This document shows positions 15,582 through 26,110 of a stretch of DNA of 64,000 nt, one piece after another. The notes under the pieces were generated by a model that worked only from the letters and a program-made list of their open reading frames with translations, had not been told where the DNA came from and searched no databases. The stretch is taken from contig NZ_BTTW01000003.1 of NCBI RefSeq assembly GCF_036245865.1, positions 682,001 to 746,000 of the forward strand, given 5' to 3'. Every line of letters begins with the position of its first letter. The stretch's first letter is position 1. This DNA is from Corallococcus caeni. Its GTDB lineage: Bacteria > Myxococcota > Myxococcia > Myxococcales > Myxococcaceae. The translations under genes and the position numbers were made by a program.

Positions 15582-17125
15582 AGCTGCGGCTGCGTCTGGC
15601 GCTCACTGCGGTGGCGGTGACGGTGCCCGCGGTGTTCGCGCTGGTGCAGGTGGAGCACTCGGTGCGCCGCCGCACGACAGACGAAGTCATCATCGAGTCC
15701 ACGCTGTCGCAGATGCAGTCCGGGGGCCGCGAGCGATGCGAGGCCGCGCCCGAGACCTGGATGGTCCGCTCCCGTTCCCAACGTCCGCCGTGGGAGCGGG
15801 AGGGCCTGCCCGACGGCAGCAGCGGTCCGCCCTCGGGCAGCGTCGCGCCGGACGGGCCACCGGAAAGAGGCCCCGCTTCGGGAGGCCCGAGCCCCGGGAA
15901 CGAGGGCCCACCCCGCTCCGGAGGCCGGGGGCCCCTGGGCCGGCGGCTGCCGCCGGTGAGCCTCTACCCCTTCGACGGACGGTTCGTTTCGCGCAACCCG
16001 CAGGCCCCCGCGCTGGACGACGGGCTGCGCCAGGGCGTGCGGGATGACGGCGTGGGCGTGCGCCGCTACTCCAAGGACGACGGCGCGCTGGTGCAGGACC
16101 TGCTGTTGCGCATGCCCTGGGAGGGAGGGCCCTGCGAGTACGTGCTCGCGCGCCGCGTGGAGCCCGCGGAGTCGCCGGAGGTGGGCCTGCCGCCGCTGTC
16201 CATCTGGGGCGTGCCCACGCTGATCCTCCTGTCCGCGATGGTGGTGGCGCTGGGCCCCGTGGTGCAGCGCCTGCGCCGGCTGACGGAGGAGGTGCGCGCG
16301 TCGTCGGGAAGCGGCTACGAGCAACCCGTCACGGTGAACGGCAGCGACGAGATCGCGGAGCTGGCCAGGGCCTTCCAGCAGGCGCGAGCGGAGATTCAAG
16401 CGCGGATGGCGCACCAGCAAGCGCGCGAGCAGACGCTGCGGGACTTCCTGGCGAACACGACGCACGACGTGATGACGCCGCTCACGGTGTTGCAGGGCCA
16501 CCTGGCCGCGATGCAGCAGCGGATGCGAGCGGGAGAGCCGCTGGAGTCGGGCCTGATGTTGTCCGCGATGAGCGAGGCGCACTACATGGCCTCGCTGGTC
16601 CACAACCTGGGAGCGGCCGCGAGGCTGGAGGCCGGAGCGCCGCAGGTGCAGCACGCGCCCGTGGACCTGAACGCGCTGGTGTCACGGGTGCTGGGCCGGC
16701 ACCAGCCCATCGCGAGGCCGCAGCGCATCGCCCTGGAGAGCGGAGTACCGGCGACGCCCACCTGGGTGAGGGGCGACGAGACGCTGCTGGAGCAGGCGGT
16801 GAGCAACGTGGTGCTCAACGGCATCCGCTACGGCCGCGAGGACGGCCACGTGGCCGTGGTGCTGGAGACGACGCGCCAGCAGTCCTTCAACCTGCGAGTC
16901 ATCGACGACGGGCCGGGCATCTCCGAAGAGGAGCGGTCGAGGATCCTGGAGCGCCGCTTCCGGGGCAACGCGGCCCGGACCCGGGAGCCGCAAGGCCAGG
17001 GCCTGGGCCTGCACATCGTGCACAACGTGGTGGAGCTGCACGGTTGGAAGATGACCCTGGCGCCGTCGGAATACGGAGGCCTGGAGGTCGCCTTCACCGG
17101 CCCACTGACGCCTCCTCCGGAGTGA
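15578..17125 (+). CDS. sensor histidine kinase with Pro/Gly-rich extracytoplasmic region
   Basis: A 515-residue membrane histidine kinase. An N-terminal helix (LRLRLALTAVAVTVPAVFA) is followed by a periplasmic region of about 180 residues. About 70 of these are a low-complexity Pro/Gly/Ser stretch (DGSSGPPSGS through GPLGRRLPPV). A second transmembrane helix (GVPTLILLSAMVVALGPVV), HAMP linker, HisKA dimerisation box (NTTHDVMTPLTVL) and ATPase domain (DDGPGIS, GQGLGLHIV) follow. It starts with GTG 15578 overlapping the regulator stop. The 3' end overlaps the convergent gene at 17094-17903 by 32 bp. The signal sensed is unknown. Confidence 0.92.
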   Translation: MKLRLRLALTAVAVTVPAVFALVQVEHSVRRRTTDEVIIESTLSQMQSGGRERCEAAPETWMVRSRSQRPPWEREGLPDGSSGPPSGSVAPDGPPERGPASGGPSPGNEGPPRSGGRGPLGRRLPPVSLYPFDGRFVSRNPQAPALDDGLRQGVRDDGVGVRRYSKDDGALVQDLLLRMPWEGGPCEYVLARRVEPAESPEVGLPPLSIWGVPTLILLSAMVVALGPVVQRLRRLTEEVRASSGSGYEQPVTVNGSDEIAELARAFQQARAEIQARMAHQQAREQTLRDFLANTTHDVMTPLTVLQGHLAAMQQRMRAGEPLESGLMLSAMSEAHYMASLVHNLGAAARLEAGAPQVQHAPVDLNALVSRVLGRHQPIARPQRIALESGVPATPTWVRGDETLLEQAVSNVVLNGIRYGREDGHVAVVLETTRQQSFNLRVIDDGPGISEEERSRILERRFRGNAARTREPQGQGLGLHIVHNVVELHGWKMTLAPSEYGGLEVAFTGPLTPPPE

Positions 17126-17903
17126 CGGCGGACAGCGAAAGAGGTGCTGCGGCGTGCTTCACCACATGGTCCACGAACTCCGGCCACGCAGCCTGAAGTG
17201 AGTCCTGTGACGCCTCACCGAACAACGCGATGGCATCCACCGGCCTCCGCTCTCCCGTGAGCTGCTCGACGCACCAGGCCTCCAGCGCGTTCCGCAGACC
17301 GCGCAGCGGGCCGGTGAGATTCTCCAGTGAGGCATCTCCGAGCAGCGCGCGAGCCTCCGCCCAGCGCCCCTCCCGGCACGCCACCACCGCCGAAGCGAGC
17401 GGTGCGAGCCCCAGGGGAAAGTCCACCTGGGACTTCGCCTCCGCCAGCCGGGACTCCACCCGCGCCAGCCGCCCCTCGAGCGCGTCCACCAGCGCGAGCG
17501 CCGTGGACAACACCGCGCGGAACTGCGGCGTGAGGTCCTTGCGCGACTCCAGGCTCGACAGCTCCCGCCCCGCCGTCGGCAACCGCCAGAGCTGGAGCTG
17601 GGTGATGCCGATGTTGTACGTGGGAACAACCTGGACCTTCGCCAACGGACGCGCGGCCTCGAACCGATCGAGCGCGGCGGCCACCCTCCCCTCCGACAGC
17701 AGCTGAAGTCCCTCGTCCGTCAGCTTCTTGCTCCGGCGGTATCGCGGAAGGAAGTAGAGGGCCGCCGGTACCAGCAGGACGAGCAGGACGACGGGAAACA
17801 TCATCTGCACCTGCCGCGGGTCGGGAATGAAGTGGTGCAGAACCCTGGGCACGCCCAAGAGCACCAGCATCATCACCACCGCGTACGGCCAGGATTTCCG
17901 CAT
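17094..17903 (-). CDS. membrane protein with TPR-like soluble domain (269 aa)
   Basis: Two transmembrane helices at the N-terminus (WPYAVVMMLVLLGVPRVL and MMFPVVLLVLLVPAALYFLP) are followed by an all-helical domain of about 200 residues. It shows TPR-like repeats (KLTDEGLQLLSEGRVAAALD and CREGRWAEARALLG). The role is unknown; such architecture suggests protein-protein interaction at the inner membrane. The C-terminal coding region overlaps the kinase gene tail-to-tail by 32 bp, which is uncommon but consistent with the compaction of this genome. Confidence 0.75.
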   Translation of the reverse strand: MRKSWPYAVVMMLVLLGVPRVLHHFIPDPRQVQMMFPVVLLVLLVPAALYFLPRYRRSKKLTDEGLQLLSEGRVAAALDRFEAARPLAKVQVVPTYNIGITQLQLWRLPTAGRELSSLESRKDLTPQFRAVLSTALALVDALEGRLARVESRLAEAKSQVDFPLGLAPLASAVVACREGRWAEARALLGDASLENLTGPLRGLRNALEAWCVEQLTGERRPVDAIALFGEASQDSLQAAWPEFVDHVVKHAAAPLSLSAVTPEEASVGR

Positions 17904-18074
17904 GGGGCGGCTTCTAACCGGGTCGTCAGACGCTCGTCAGCAAATCCCGCGCCCTGAAGCTCTCCGCCAGGACGCGCGTCACGCGGAGCGCAGTAGTGGG
18001 CCGCGACGTCGTGCAAGCGCGGGCGGCACCGCGGAGTCATGGGCAGGGGCGCCCGTCGGGTGCCGTCTTCCGTA

Positions 18075-18099
18075 AACCTGTCCGACAGTCGGACAGGTT
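18075..18099. promoter_or_regulatory. perfect 25-bp palindrome, probable GntR/FadR-type operator
   Basis: AACCTGTCCGAC-A-GTCGGACAGGTT has 12-bp perfect arms around a single central base. Each half contains the core GTCsGAC, which agrees with the GT(n)AC-type palindromic core bound by FadR-subfamily GntR regulators. The site is in the 306-bp divergent region between the genes ending at 17903 (minus) and starting at 18210 (plus, itself a GntR regulator). Autoregulation is the simplest reading. No T-run follows, so a terminator is unlikely. Confidence 0.6.
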
Positions 18100-18209
18100 C
18101 GCGGCGCGGGGCTCGCCGGGCTGGAAGGCCCCGAGGACAGCGGGCCCACCAGTCCATGTCAGACCCCTCTGGTTGGATGGGCGTGGCTTGGGCGAGGAGG
18201 GCGACGGTG

Positions 18210-19382
18210 ATGGTGCGGGTGGGACTCGTGGCGTACGTGGAGGAGCAACTCGAGCGCGCGATTGCGCTGGGGATGCTGCCGAGGGGGCAGTTCGGCTCGG
18301 AAGAGAAGCTGGCGCGTGAGTTCGGGTGCTGCCGGGGCACCGTGCGGGAGGCGCTGCGGCGGCTGGCGGCGCGAGGCCTGGTGGTGCAGCGCTCCGGACG
18401 CAAGACCCGCGCGGTGGCGCTCGATGAGTCGTTGACGCTGGAGAACCTGGGCCTGGCTCTGCATGACGAGCGCTCGGAGGAGTGCCGGCGGCTCCTGGAG
18501 GGCTACTTCAGCCTCAAGCGGCAGGTGCTGGTGGACCTGCTGGCCGACTGCTGCACAAGTGCCTCCGAGGCGCAGGTGAGCCAGTTGGAGGCCACCTGCT
18601 ACGCGCTCTGGGAAGCGGCGCGCTGGGAGCCGGGGGCACGCTGCGCGCAGTTGGAATTCGAGTTGCTACGATTGGCGGCCCAAGCGGCGGCCCGTCCCGG
18701 ACACCTGCTCCTCATCCAGTCGCTACAGCGGGCCATGAGGGGCAACGCGGCCCGACTGCAGTTCCTCATGGGCGGCGAGTCGCTGCGCGAATGGGCCATC
18801 TACGCGATGCACGCCCTGGGCGATCGCGACGTACGGGCGCTGACGCACGAACTGCCGGCGCTGCTGAAGGCATACGATGAGGGCGTGCTCGAACGGTTCG
18901 CGCCTGCCCTCCAGGAGCATGCTTCACACGAAGCCCCTCACGCAGAGGAGCGCCTCCTCGACCTTTCCACACCCGCTATCGGGCAGGACTCCGCGCTGGA
19001 TGCACGCAGCTGCATGGAGGAGCAGGGCCTCGGCGCCCTCGCACCCACTGGCGCGGAACACCCAGCGGTTGGGGTTGCCCCCCTTCCTCATGCGGAGGCC
19101 TTCTCCGTGGAGTCGGGCAGCAATGCTCTGTTGATTCCAGCCGCCTTGAGCGCATCCCCTGACGAAGCCGGCGGTGAGTGCGCCGCAGGGAACGTGCCGG
19201 ACGCGACCTTGAGTAGCCAGCTCGACTGTCGGACTGATCAGAGCGGCTTGTCAGCGAAGGAAGACCTTAAGCCCGAACATCCACCCTCCGGAGCCCGCGG
19301 GTCCCCCCGCGAAGTGGTGCGCGAAGAGGACGAGCCGCCTCATGGTCCCCCGGGCACTCTCACCACCTCGCCATTGGACTGA
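18210..19382 (+). CDS. GntR-family transcriptional regulator with long disordered tail
   Basis: A 390-residue protein. The N-terminal winged helix (VAYVEEQLERAIALGMLPRG, FGSEEKLAREFGCCRGTVRE, ALRRLAARGLVVQRSGRKTR) is typical of GntR. A helical effector/dimerisation domain of FadR type follows to about residue 240. The last 140 residues are Ala/Pro/Ser/Glu-rich and predicted disordered, with no recognisable domain. ATG 18210 (MVRVGLVAYV) places the helix-turn-helix at the usual distance. In-frame starts at 18156 and 18177 are also possible. A perfect palindrome lies 111 bp upstream. Effector and target genes unknown; the permease converging from the other strand is not obviously linked. Confidence 0.85.
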   Translation: MVRVGLVAYVEEQLERAIALGMLPRGQFGSEEKLAREFGCCRGTVREALRRLAARGLVVQRSGRKTRAVALDESLTLENLGLALHDERSEECRRLLEGYFSLKRQVLVDLLADCCTSASEAQVSQLEATCYALWEAARWEPGARCAQLEFELLRLAAQAAARPGHLLLIQSLQRAMRGNAARLQFLMGGESLREWAIYAMHALGDRDVRALTHELPALLKAYDEGVLERFAPALQEHASHEAPHAEERLLDLSTPAIGQDSALDARSCMEEQGLGALAPTGAEHPAVGVAPLPHAEAFSVESGSNALLIPAALSASPDEAGGECAAGNVPDATLSSQLDCRTDQSGLSAKEDLKPEHPPSGARGSPREVVREEDEPPHGPPGTLTTSPLD

Positions 19383-19398
19383 TCATCGTCCCGCTGCG

Positions 19399-20715
19399 CT
19401 ATCCGAGCGCCGCCTTCCCGTCCGGCTTGCGCTGGAACCTGTAGAGCACGAAGCCCACCGCGAGCGCGACGGCCCCGGCGATGAGGTTCTCGCGCTCCGC
19501 GCTCAGCGCGAAGACGACGCACAGCGCCGCGGCGGCCAGGGGAATCACGGGCCCACCCGGGATGCGGAACGCGTTCTCGGGCGCCTGGAGCTTGCGGCGC
19601 AGCACGGGCACCGCCAGGGCCGTGCCGAAGTACGTGGCGAGCCGGGCCACCACGGAGAGCGTGGCGAGCACCTCGAACGAGCCGGAGAACGCCAGGGGCA
19701 GCGCGATGGCCGTCTGCGTGAGGATGGCGACCGCCGGTGTGCGGTAGCGCGGATGCAGTGAGGCGAGCGCGGCGGGGCCAAAGCCGTCCTGGGCCAGCGC
19801 ATACAGGTAGCGCGGCCCGGCGAGCACGGTGTTGCTGTTGGTCCCCAGGATGGACAGCACCCCGCCCACCGTCATGAGGAGCCCACCCCATCCCCCGAGG
19901 AACCGCGCGGCCGCGTTGGCGAGCGGCGTCTGCGCGTCCGCGACCCCGGGCAACGTGCCCAGCGCCACCCACTGCACCGCCGTGTAGATGAGCGTGACCA
20001 CGCCTATCTGCACGAAGAGCGCGAAGGGCACGTCGCGGCGTGGGTTCTTGAACTCACCCGCCGGCGCCGCCGTGTTCTCGAAGCCGGCATAGGCGAACAG
20101 CAGCAGCAGCACCGCGGACCCCAGGTTGCCTCCCTCCCTGGGCGCAACCGACGTCGCCAGCGGCACGGACACGAAGAAGAGGCCCACGGCGATGAACACC
20201 AGCAGGGGCACCGTCTTGGTGACGGCGAGGAACACCGCGGTGCGAGCGCCGCCCTTCACGCCCACGACGTTGACGGCGGTGAGCGCGAGCAGGGGCACGG
20301 CGATGGCCAGGCCCTGCCCCAGGCCCGAGTTCGCCGCGGGCCACAGGAAGCCCAGGGCGCGCGAGAAGCCGACGGACAACGAGGCCACGGACGAGACGCG
20401 CGCCAGCCACGTCATCCAGCCGACCTGGAACCCCACCCGTTCTCCAAAGGCTTCACGCGTGTAGAGATAGGCGCTGCCGGGCTTGTCGAAGTAGCTGGCC
20501 GCCTCCGCGAAGCAGAGCACGAGCAGCAACACCGCCAGCCCCGCGAGCACGACGGCGCCCGTGCTGGCAGAGCCCAGGTTCGCGGCGGCCGCCGCGGGCA
20601 GCAGGTAGACCCCGCTGCCGATGACGTCGTTGATGGAGAATCCGACGATCTCCCAGCGCGATACCGCGCGCCGCATGCCCAGCTCATGAGGAGGCGAATG
20701 GCTTCCGGTGGTCAT
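19399..20715 (-). CDS. APC-superfamily amino-acid permease
   Basis: A 438-residue integral membrane protein with about 12 hydrophobic helices. The N-terminal family signature is WEIVGFSINDVIGSGVYLLP, with the helix-1 break GSG. The consensus loop AYAGFENTAAPAGEFKNPRRD sits near the middle. These are hallmarks of amino-acid/polyamine/organocation transporters that import amino acids or amines by cation symport or exchange. The substrate cannot be read from sequence. ATG 20715 is provisional because no clear ribosome-binding site precedes it; ATG 20676 (MRRAVSRW) is a possible shorter start. It converges with the GntR gene, 16 bp apart. Confidence 0.88.
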   Translation of the reverse strand: MTTGSHSPPHELGMRRAVSRWEIVGFSINDVIGSGVYLLPAAAAANLGSASTGAVVLAGLAVLLLVLCFAEAASYFDKPGSAYLYTREAFGERVGFQVGWMTWLARVSSVASLSVGFSRALGFLWPAANSGLGQGLAIAVPLLALTAVNVVGVKGGARTAVFLAVTKTVPLLVFIAVGLFFVSVPLATSVAPREGGNLGSAVLLLLFAYAGFENTAAPAGEFKNPRRDVPFALFVQIGVVTLIYTAVQWVALGTLPGVADAQTPLANAAARFLGGWGGLLMTVGGVLSILGTNSNTVLAGPRYLYALAQDGFGPAALASLHPRYRTPAVAILTQTAIALPLAFSGSFEVLATLSVVARLATYFGTALAVPVLRRKLQAPENAFRIPGGPVIPLAAAALCVVFALSAERENLIAGAVALAVGFVLYRFQRKPDGKAALG

Positions 20716-20883
20716 GGACGGAAAGGAGCACAAATGCGGCGAATCCGCGAATTCGTGAGAGGCCGTGCTTCAGCACGAGCCCCACCGTGCCCGCCCCGGC
20801 GCGGGGCGGACGCGGTCCAGCTCCCCTCCCCCTCGCCGGACCACGAGCTGGACGCGCCCCGGCTTCCCTGCCCCCGAAACCCG

Positions 20884-21498
20884 CTACCGCGTCGTCGCGG
20901 CCCGGCGCGTCGGCGTCCGCGCCTTCGCGGTCCGGTGCGTCCGCGTCTTCATGGCCGACACGCGACGGGGCTTGTGCGCCCGCGCCTTCACCGGCCCCCG
21001 GCGCGCGTAGCCCGCGGGCCGCATCGCCTTCTTCGCCGTCACCGCCTTCGCCGTCACCGCCTTCTTGCGCGGCGCCGTGGCGCGGGCTGCCGGCCGCATC
21101 GCCTTCTTCGCCACGGGACGCTTGCGCATCGCGGGCCTCGCCTTGCGCATCGCGGGCCTCGCCTTGCGCATCGCGGGTCTCACCTTGCGCGCCGGTGCCT
21201 TCTCCATCCGGCCCAGCCGCGACTCGAAGCGCGTCAGCGCCGTGCGGAACAGCGCCGCCTTGCGCCGCGTATTCATGCTCCCGCCCATCACGCGGCTCCC
21301 CATGGGGACGCGCATGGCCTCGCGGCGCAGCCGGTGCGCCAGCTTCTCGTACTGGACCACCATGCCGCGCGCGCGCCGCACCATCCCCATCAGCTCGCGC
21401 CGCGACAGCTCCATCAGGTTGCGCGGCGCGCTGGCCAGCACCAGCCGCATCTCCCCCGCGTTCATCAACGCCGACCCCGTCTCCCGCATCTTGCGCAT
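20884..21498 (-). CDS. basic repeat protein, histone-H1/AlgP-like tail
   Basis: A 204-residue highly basic protein. The first half is helical (MRKMRETGSALMNAGEM, MELSRRELMGMVRRARGMV). The second half is a tail of Lys/Arg/Ala/Pro repeats, including three near-identical heptads KxRPAMR, then KKAVTAKAVTAKKAMRPA and ARTPTRRAATTR. The composition resembles eukaryotic histone H1 and bacterial AlgP/Hc1-type nucleoid proteins, so nonspecific DNA or RNA binding is likely. ATG 21498 is fixed by GGGAGGGG. The ECF sigma gene lies 127 bp upstream on the same strand. No known specific partner. Confidence 0.75.
   Translation of the reverse strand: MRKMRETGSALMNAGEMRLVLASAPRNLMELSRRELMGMVRRARGMVVQYEKLAHRLRREAMRVPMGSRVMGGSMNTRRKAALFRTALTRFESRLGRMEKAPARKVRPAMRKARPAMRKARPAMRKRPVAKKAMRPAARATAPRKKAVTAKAVTAKKAMRPAGYARRGPVKARAHKPRRVSAMKTRTHRTAKARTPTRRAATTR
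21122..21184. repeat. three tandem copies of a 21-bp repeat
   Basis: The unit ttgcgcatcgcgggcctcgc(c) occurs three times head to tail (21122-21142, 21143-21163, 21164-21184; the third has two changes). It encodes the KxRPAMR heptads of the basic repeat protein on the minus strand. Such a repeat is prone to length variation by slippage. Confidence 0.85.
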
Positions 21499-21625
21499 GT
21501 CCGCCCCTCCCTCGGGTTCGCCAAACAGTCGCAAGGTTTGGGGCCCCACCGGGTGACGGCAAGGCGGACACGGCCCGGGCCTGCTCCACCGCCCGTCCCC
21601 GCGGAACAGGTCCACTGTCCTGCAC

Positions 21626-22231
21626 TCAGCCGGAGGCGCTCGCGGGCCGCGCATCCAGCAGCACCGCCAGCTTCTCCAACGCCAGCCGCGCGCGCGTCTT
21701 CACCGTGCCCAGCGGCTGGCCTGTCTTCTGGGCAATCTCACTCTGGGAGAGCCCGTCGAAGTACGCGAGCAGCACCACCTCGCGCTGCTCCGGCGGCAGT
21801 TGCTCCATCGCCGCGCGCACCCGCGCCTGGTCCTGCGCCGCGGACGCGGAGTCGTCCGGCGATGGCGGCGTCGCGCTCACCGGCGGCGGCTGCTGGGACA
21901 CCCCCTCCACCATCCGCGACGCCGTGCCCAGCGAACGCAGCCGGTCGATGGCCCGCGTGCGCGCGATGGTCGTGACCCACGTCTCCAGTCCGCCGCGCGC
22001 CGGGTCGAACTCGCGCGCGCGCCGCCACACGTCCAGGAAGGTCTCCTGCAGCACCTCCTCCGCGTCCGCGCGCGTGGGCAACAGCCGCACCGCGATGGCG
22101 AACGCCCGCGCCGAACACCGCGCGTAGACACCCCGCATGGCCGCCGCGCTGCCGAGCGCCACCTGCTTCAGCAGGTCGCGGTCGGCCGACAGGTCACTCG
22201 CTTGCTGAGCAGCGGAGTCGGTAGGCGCCAT
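21626..22231 (-). CDS. ECF-family RNA polymerase sigma factor
   Basis: A 201-residue extracytoplasmic-function sigma factor. Region 2 includes [21 protein letters not shown] and the -10-recognising [17 protein letters not shown]. After a Pro/Ser-rich linker of about 35 residues comes region 4 ([19 protein letters not shown], then [20 protein letters not shown]). It resembles SigK-type ECFs, but no anti-sigma gene is adjacent, so control must be through an unlinked anti-sigma factor or other means. Start ATG 22231 ([10 protein letters not shown]). It diverges from glgE with 212 bp between the starts. Confidence 0.92.
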   Translation of the reverse strand: MAPTDSAAQQASDLSADRDLLKQVALGSAAAMRGVYARCSARAFAIAVRLLPTRADAEEVLQETFLDVWRRAREFDPARGGLETWVTTIARTRAIDRLRSLGTASRMVEGVSQQPPPVSATPPSPDDSASAAQDQARVRAAMEQLPPEQREVVLLAYFDGLSQSEIAQKTGQPLGTVKTRARLALEKLAVLLDARPASASG

Positions 22232-22443
22232 GTTCGTCCCGGATACCGCAACCGGCGGGGCGGATCCCAGCTTCAACTATCGGAAGCCATCCACCCAGCA
22301 CCTCGGGGTGGGCGGCCGCTCCCTCCGTTCCTAACGTTGACAGGCCAACGCGACCCGGCGGCCGCCATCCTCAATCCACCAGACCCGCACGATTGCCGCC
22401 TGGAGCCACTGACTCAGAGTCCTATAAGGGGCCGCCAGCCGAT

Positions 22444-24438
22444 ATGACCGAACGACTCGGAAGCGTGTTCATCGAGAACGTCCAGCCGGAGCTGGACGCG
22501 GGGCGCTACGCCATCAAGCGCGTCGCCGGAGAGAGCCTCACCGTCCGGGCGGACATCTTCAAGGAGGGCCACGACGTCCTCGTGGCCGTCGCCCGCTGGC
22601 GCCAGGTCACCCCCGCCGCCCAGAAGACGGACTGGGCGGAGGTCCCCCTCACCTTCAAGAACAACGACGCCTGGGAAGGCTCCATCCCCCTGGCGAACAA
22701 CGGCCGCTACGAATTCACGATTGAAGCCTGGCCGGACCTCTTCCGCACCTGGGCGCACGAACTGAAGCGCAAGGTGGACGCCGGCCGCGACGTGAAGAGC
22801 GAGCTGCTGGAGGGCGCCGCGCTGCTGGAGGGCGCCGCCGCGCGCGCGAAGGGCAAGGCCGCGGAGGACCACCGGGTGCTCGCCGAGGCCGGGGCCCGCC
22901 TGCGCACGCCGCCCACGCCGGATCACCTCCTCGTCGCGCTGTCCCCCGACCTGGCGGACGCAGCGTCACGCCATCCGGACCGCTCGCTCGCTCGCAAGTA
23001 CGACAAGGTGCTGGAGGTGTTCGCGGACCGGGAGAAGGCGCGCAACGCCGCCTGGTATGAATTCTTCCCGCGCTCGGCGAAGCGCGATGGCAAGACGCAC
23101 GGCACCTTCAAGGACGCGCAGGGCTGGCTGCCCTACGTCCAGAAGCTCGGCTTCGACACCGTCTACCTGCCGCCCATCCACCCCATTGGCCGCACCGCGC
23201 GCAAGGGCAGGAACAACAGCCTGCGCGCGGAGCCCGGTGACGTGGGCAGCCCGTGGGCCATTGGCGCCGCGGAGGGCGGCCACAAGGCCGTGCACCCGGA
23301 GCTGGGCACGCTGGCGGACTTCCGCGCGTTCGTGGACGCGGCGAAGGCGCACGGCATCGAAGTGGCGCTGGACCTGGCCTTCCAGTGCTCGCCGGACCAC
23401 CCGTACGTGAAGGAGCATCCGGAGTGGTTCCAGCACCGCCCGGACGGCACCATCAAGACGGCGGAGAACCCGCCCAAGCGCTACGAGGACATCGTCAACT
23501 TCGACTGGATGGGCCCCGCGCGGGACGCCCTCTGGAAGGAGCTCAAGTCCGTCGTGCTGCACTGGGTGGACAACGGCGTGCGGACCTTCCGCGTGGACAA
23601 CCCGCACACCAAGCCCATGCAGTTCTGGCACTGGCTCATCCGCGAGGTGCAGGACCTGCACCCGGACGTGCTCTTCCTGTCGGAGGCCTTCACCCGCCCC
23701 AAGGTGATGAAGGCCCTGGGCAAGGTGGGCTTCACCCAGTCGTACACGTACTTCACCTGGCGCCTCTTCAAGGACGAGCTGCGCTCGTACCTGGAGGAGA
23801 TCACCAGCCCGCCCGTGTCGGACTACTTCCGCGGCAACCTCTGGCCCAACACGCCGGACATCCTCCCGGAGAACCTCCAGAACGCGGGCCCCGGCGCCTT
23901 CCGCCTGCGCGTCGCGCTGGCCGCCACGCTGTCGTCGGTCTGGGGCATGTACTCCGGCTACGAGCTGTGCGAGGGCCGTCCGGTGCCGGGCAAGGAGGAG
24001 TACCTGGACTCGGAGAAGTACCAGCTGGTCGCGTGGGACTGGGACCGGCCGGGCAACATCTCCGAGTGGATTGGCAAGCTCAACGCCGTCCGCAAGGCGC
24101 ACCCCGCGCTCCAGCAGTACCAGGGCCTGCGCTTCTTCGAGTCCGACAACGACCGCGTCATCTTCTACGGCAAGCGTTCACCGGATGGCCTCAGCACGGT
24201 GCTGGTGGCGGTGAGCCTGGATCCGTACGCGCCGCAGGAAGCGCTGCTCCACGTGCCCATGCAGTGGCTGGGCGTCAACGCGGAGGAGACCTATCAGGTG
24301 CATGAGCTGATGGCCGACCAGCGCTCGCTGTGGCAGGGCCCGGACGTGCAGGTGCGCCTGACGCCTGAACAGCCCGCGGCCATCTGGGCCGTGTACCGCT
24401 ACCGCCGCACCGAACACGCGTTCGACTACTTCGAGTGA
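22444..24438 (+). CDS. glgE: alpha-1,4-glucan:maltose-1-phosphate maltosyltransferase GlgE
   Basis: A 664-residue GH13_3 enzyme that transfers maltose from maltose-1-phosphate to the non-reducing end of an alpha-1,4-glucan. The N-terminal beta domain ([20 protein letters not shown]) and helical insertion (about 90-180) are typical. The catalytic (beta/alpha)8 barrel carries the nucleophile Asp in [14 protein letters not shown] and the acid/base Glu in [29 protein letters not shown] is a GlgE-typical loop. Length matches the family. First gene of glgE-treS-mak-glgB. A possible -10 (TATAAG, 22423-22428) lies just upstream, but I found no -35. Confidence 0.97.
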   Translation: MTERLGSVFIENVQPELDAGRYAIKRVAGESLTVRADIFKEGHDVLVAVARWRQVTPAAQKTDWAEVPLTFKNNDAWEGSIPLANNGRYEFTIEAWPDLFRTWAHELKRKVDAGRDVKSELLEGAALLEGAAARAKGKAAEDHRVLAEAGARLRTPPTPDHLLVALSPDLADAASRHPDRSLARKYDKVLEVFADREKARNAAWYEFFPRSAKRDGKTHGTFKDAQGWLPYVQKLGFDTVYLPPIHPIGRTARKGRNNSLRAEPGDVGSPWAIGAAEGGHKAVHPELGTLADFRAFVDAAKAHGIEVALDLAFQCSPDHPYVKEHPEWFQHRPDGTIKTAENPPKRYEDIVNFDWMGPARDALWKELKSVVLHWVDNGVRTFRVDNPHTKPMQFWHWLIREVQDLHPDVLFLSEAFTRPKVMKALGKVGFTQSYTYFTWRLFKDELRSYLEEITSPPVSDYFRGNLWPNTPDILPENLQNAGPGAFRLRVALAATLSSVWGMYSGYELCEGRPVPGKEEYLDSEKYQLVAWDWDRPGNISEWIGKLNAVRKAHPALQQYQGLRFFESDNDRVIFYGKRSPDGLSTVLVAVSLDPYAPQEALLHVPMQWLGVNAEETYQVHELMADQRSLWQGPDVQVRLTPEQPAAIWAVYRYRRTEHAFDYFE

Positions 24439-24455
24439 CCCCATCCGAGAGGCGT

Positions 24456-26105
<1,650 letters not shown>

Positions 26106-26110
26106 CCCGC

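Noticed and set aside
19228-19234. A further GTCGGAC core like that in the 18075 palindrome, near the end of the GntR gene
   Set aside because: Single 7-mer without a second arm, inside coding sequence; expected by chance in GC-rich DNA.
20884-21498. The repeat region as a CRISPR or mobile-element trace
   Set aside because: The 21-bp units are contiguous without spacers and encode in-frame heptads of a basic protein.
22337-22342. TTGACA upstream of glgE as a -35 box
   Set aside because: No acceptable -10 lies 15-19 nt downstream; the next A/T-rich hexamer (TATAAG) is 80 nt away.
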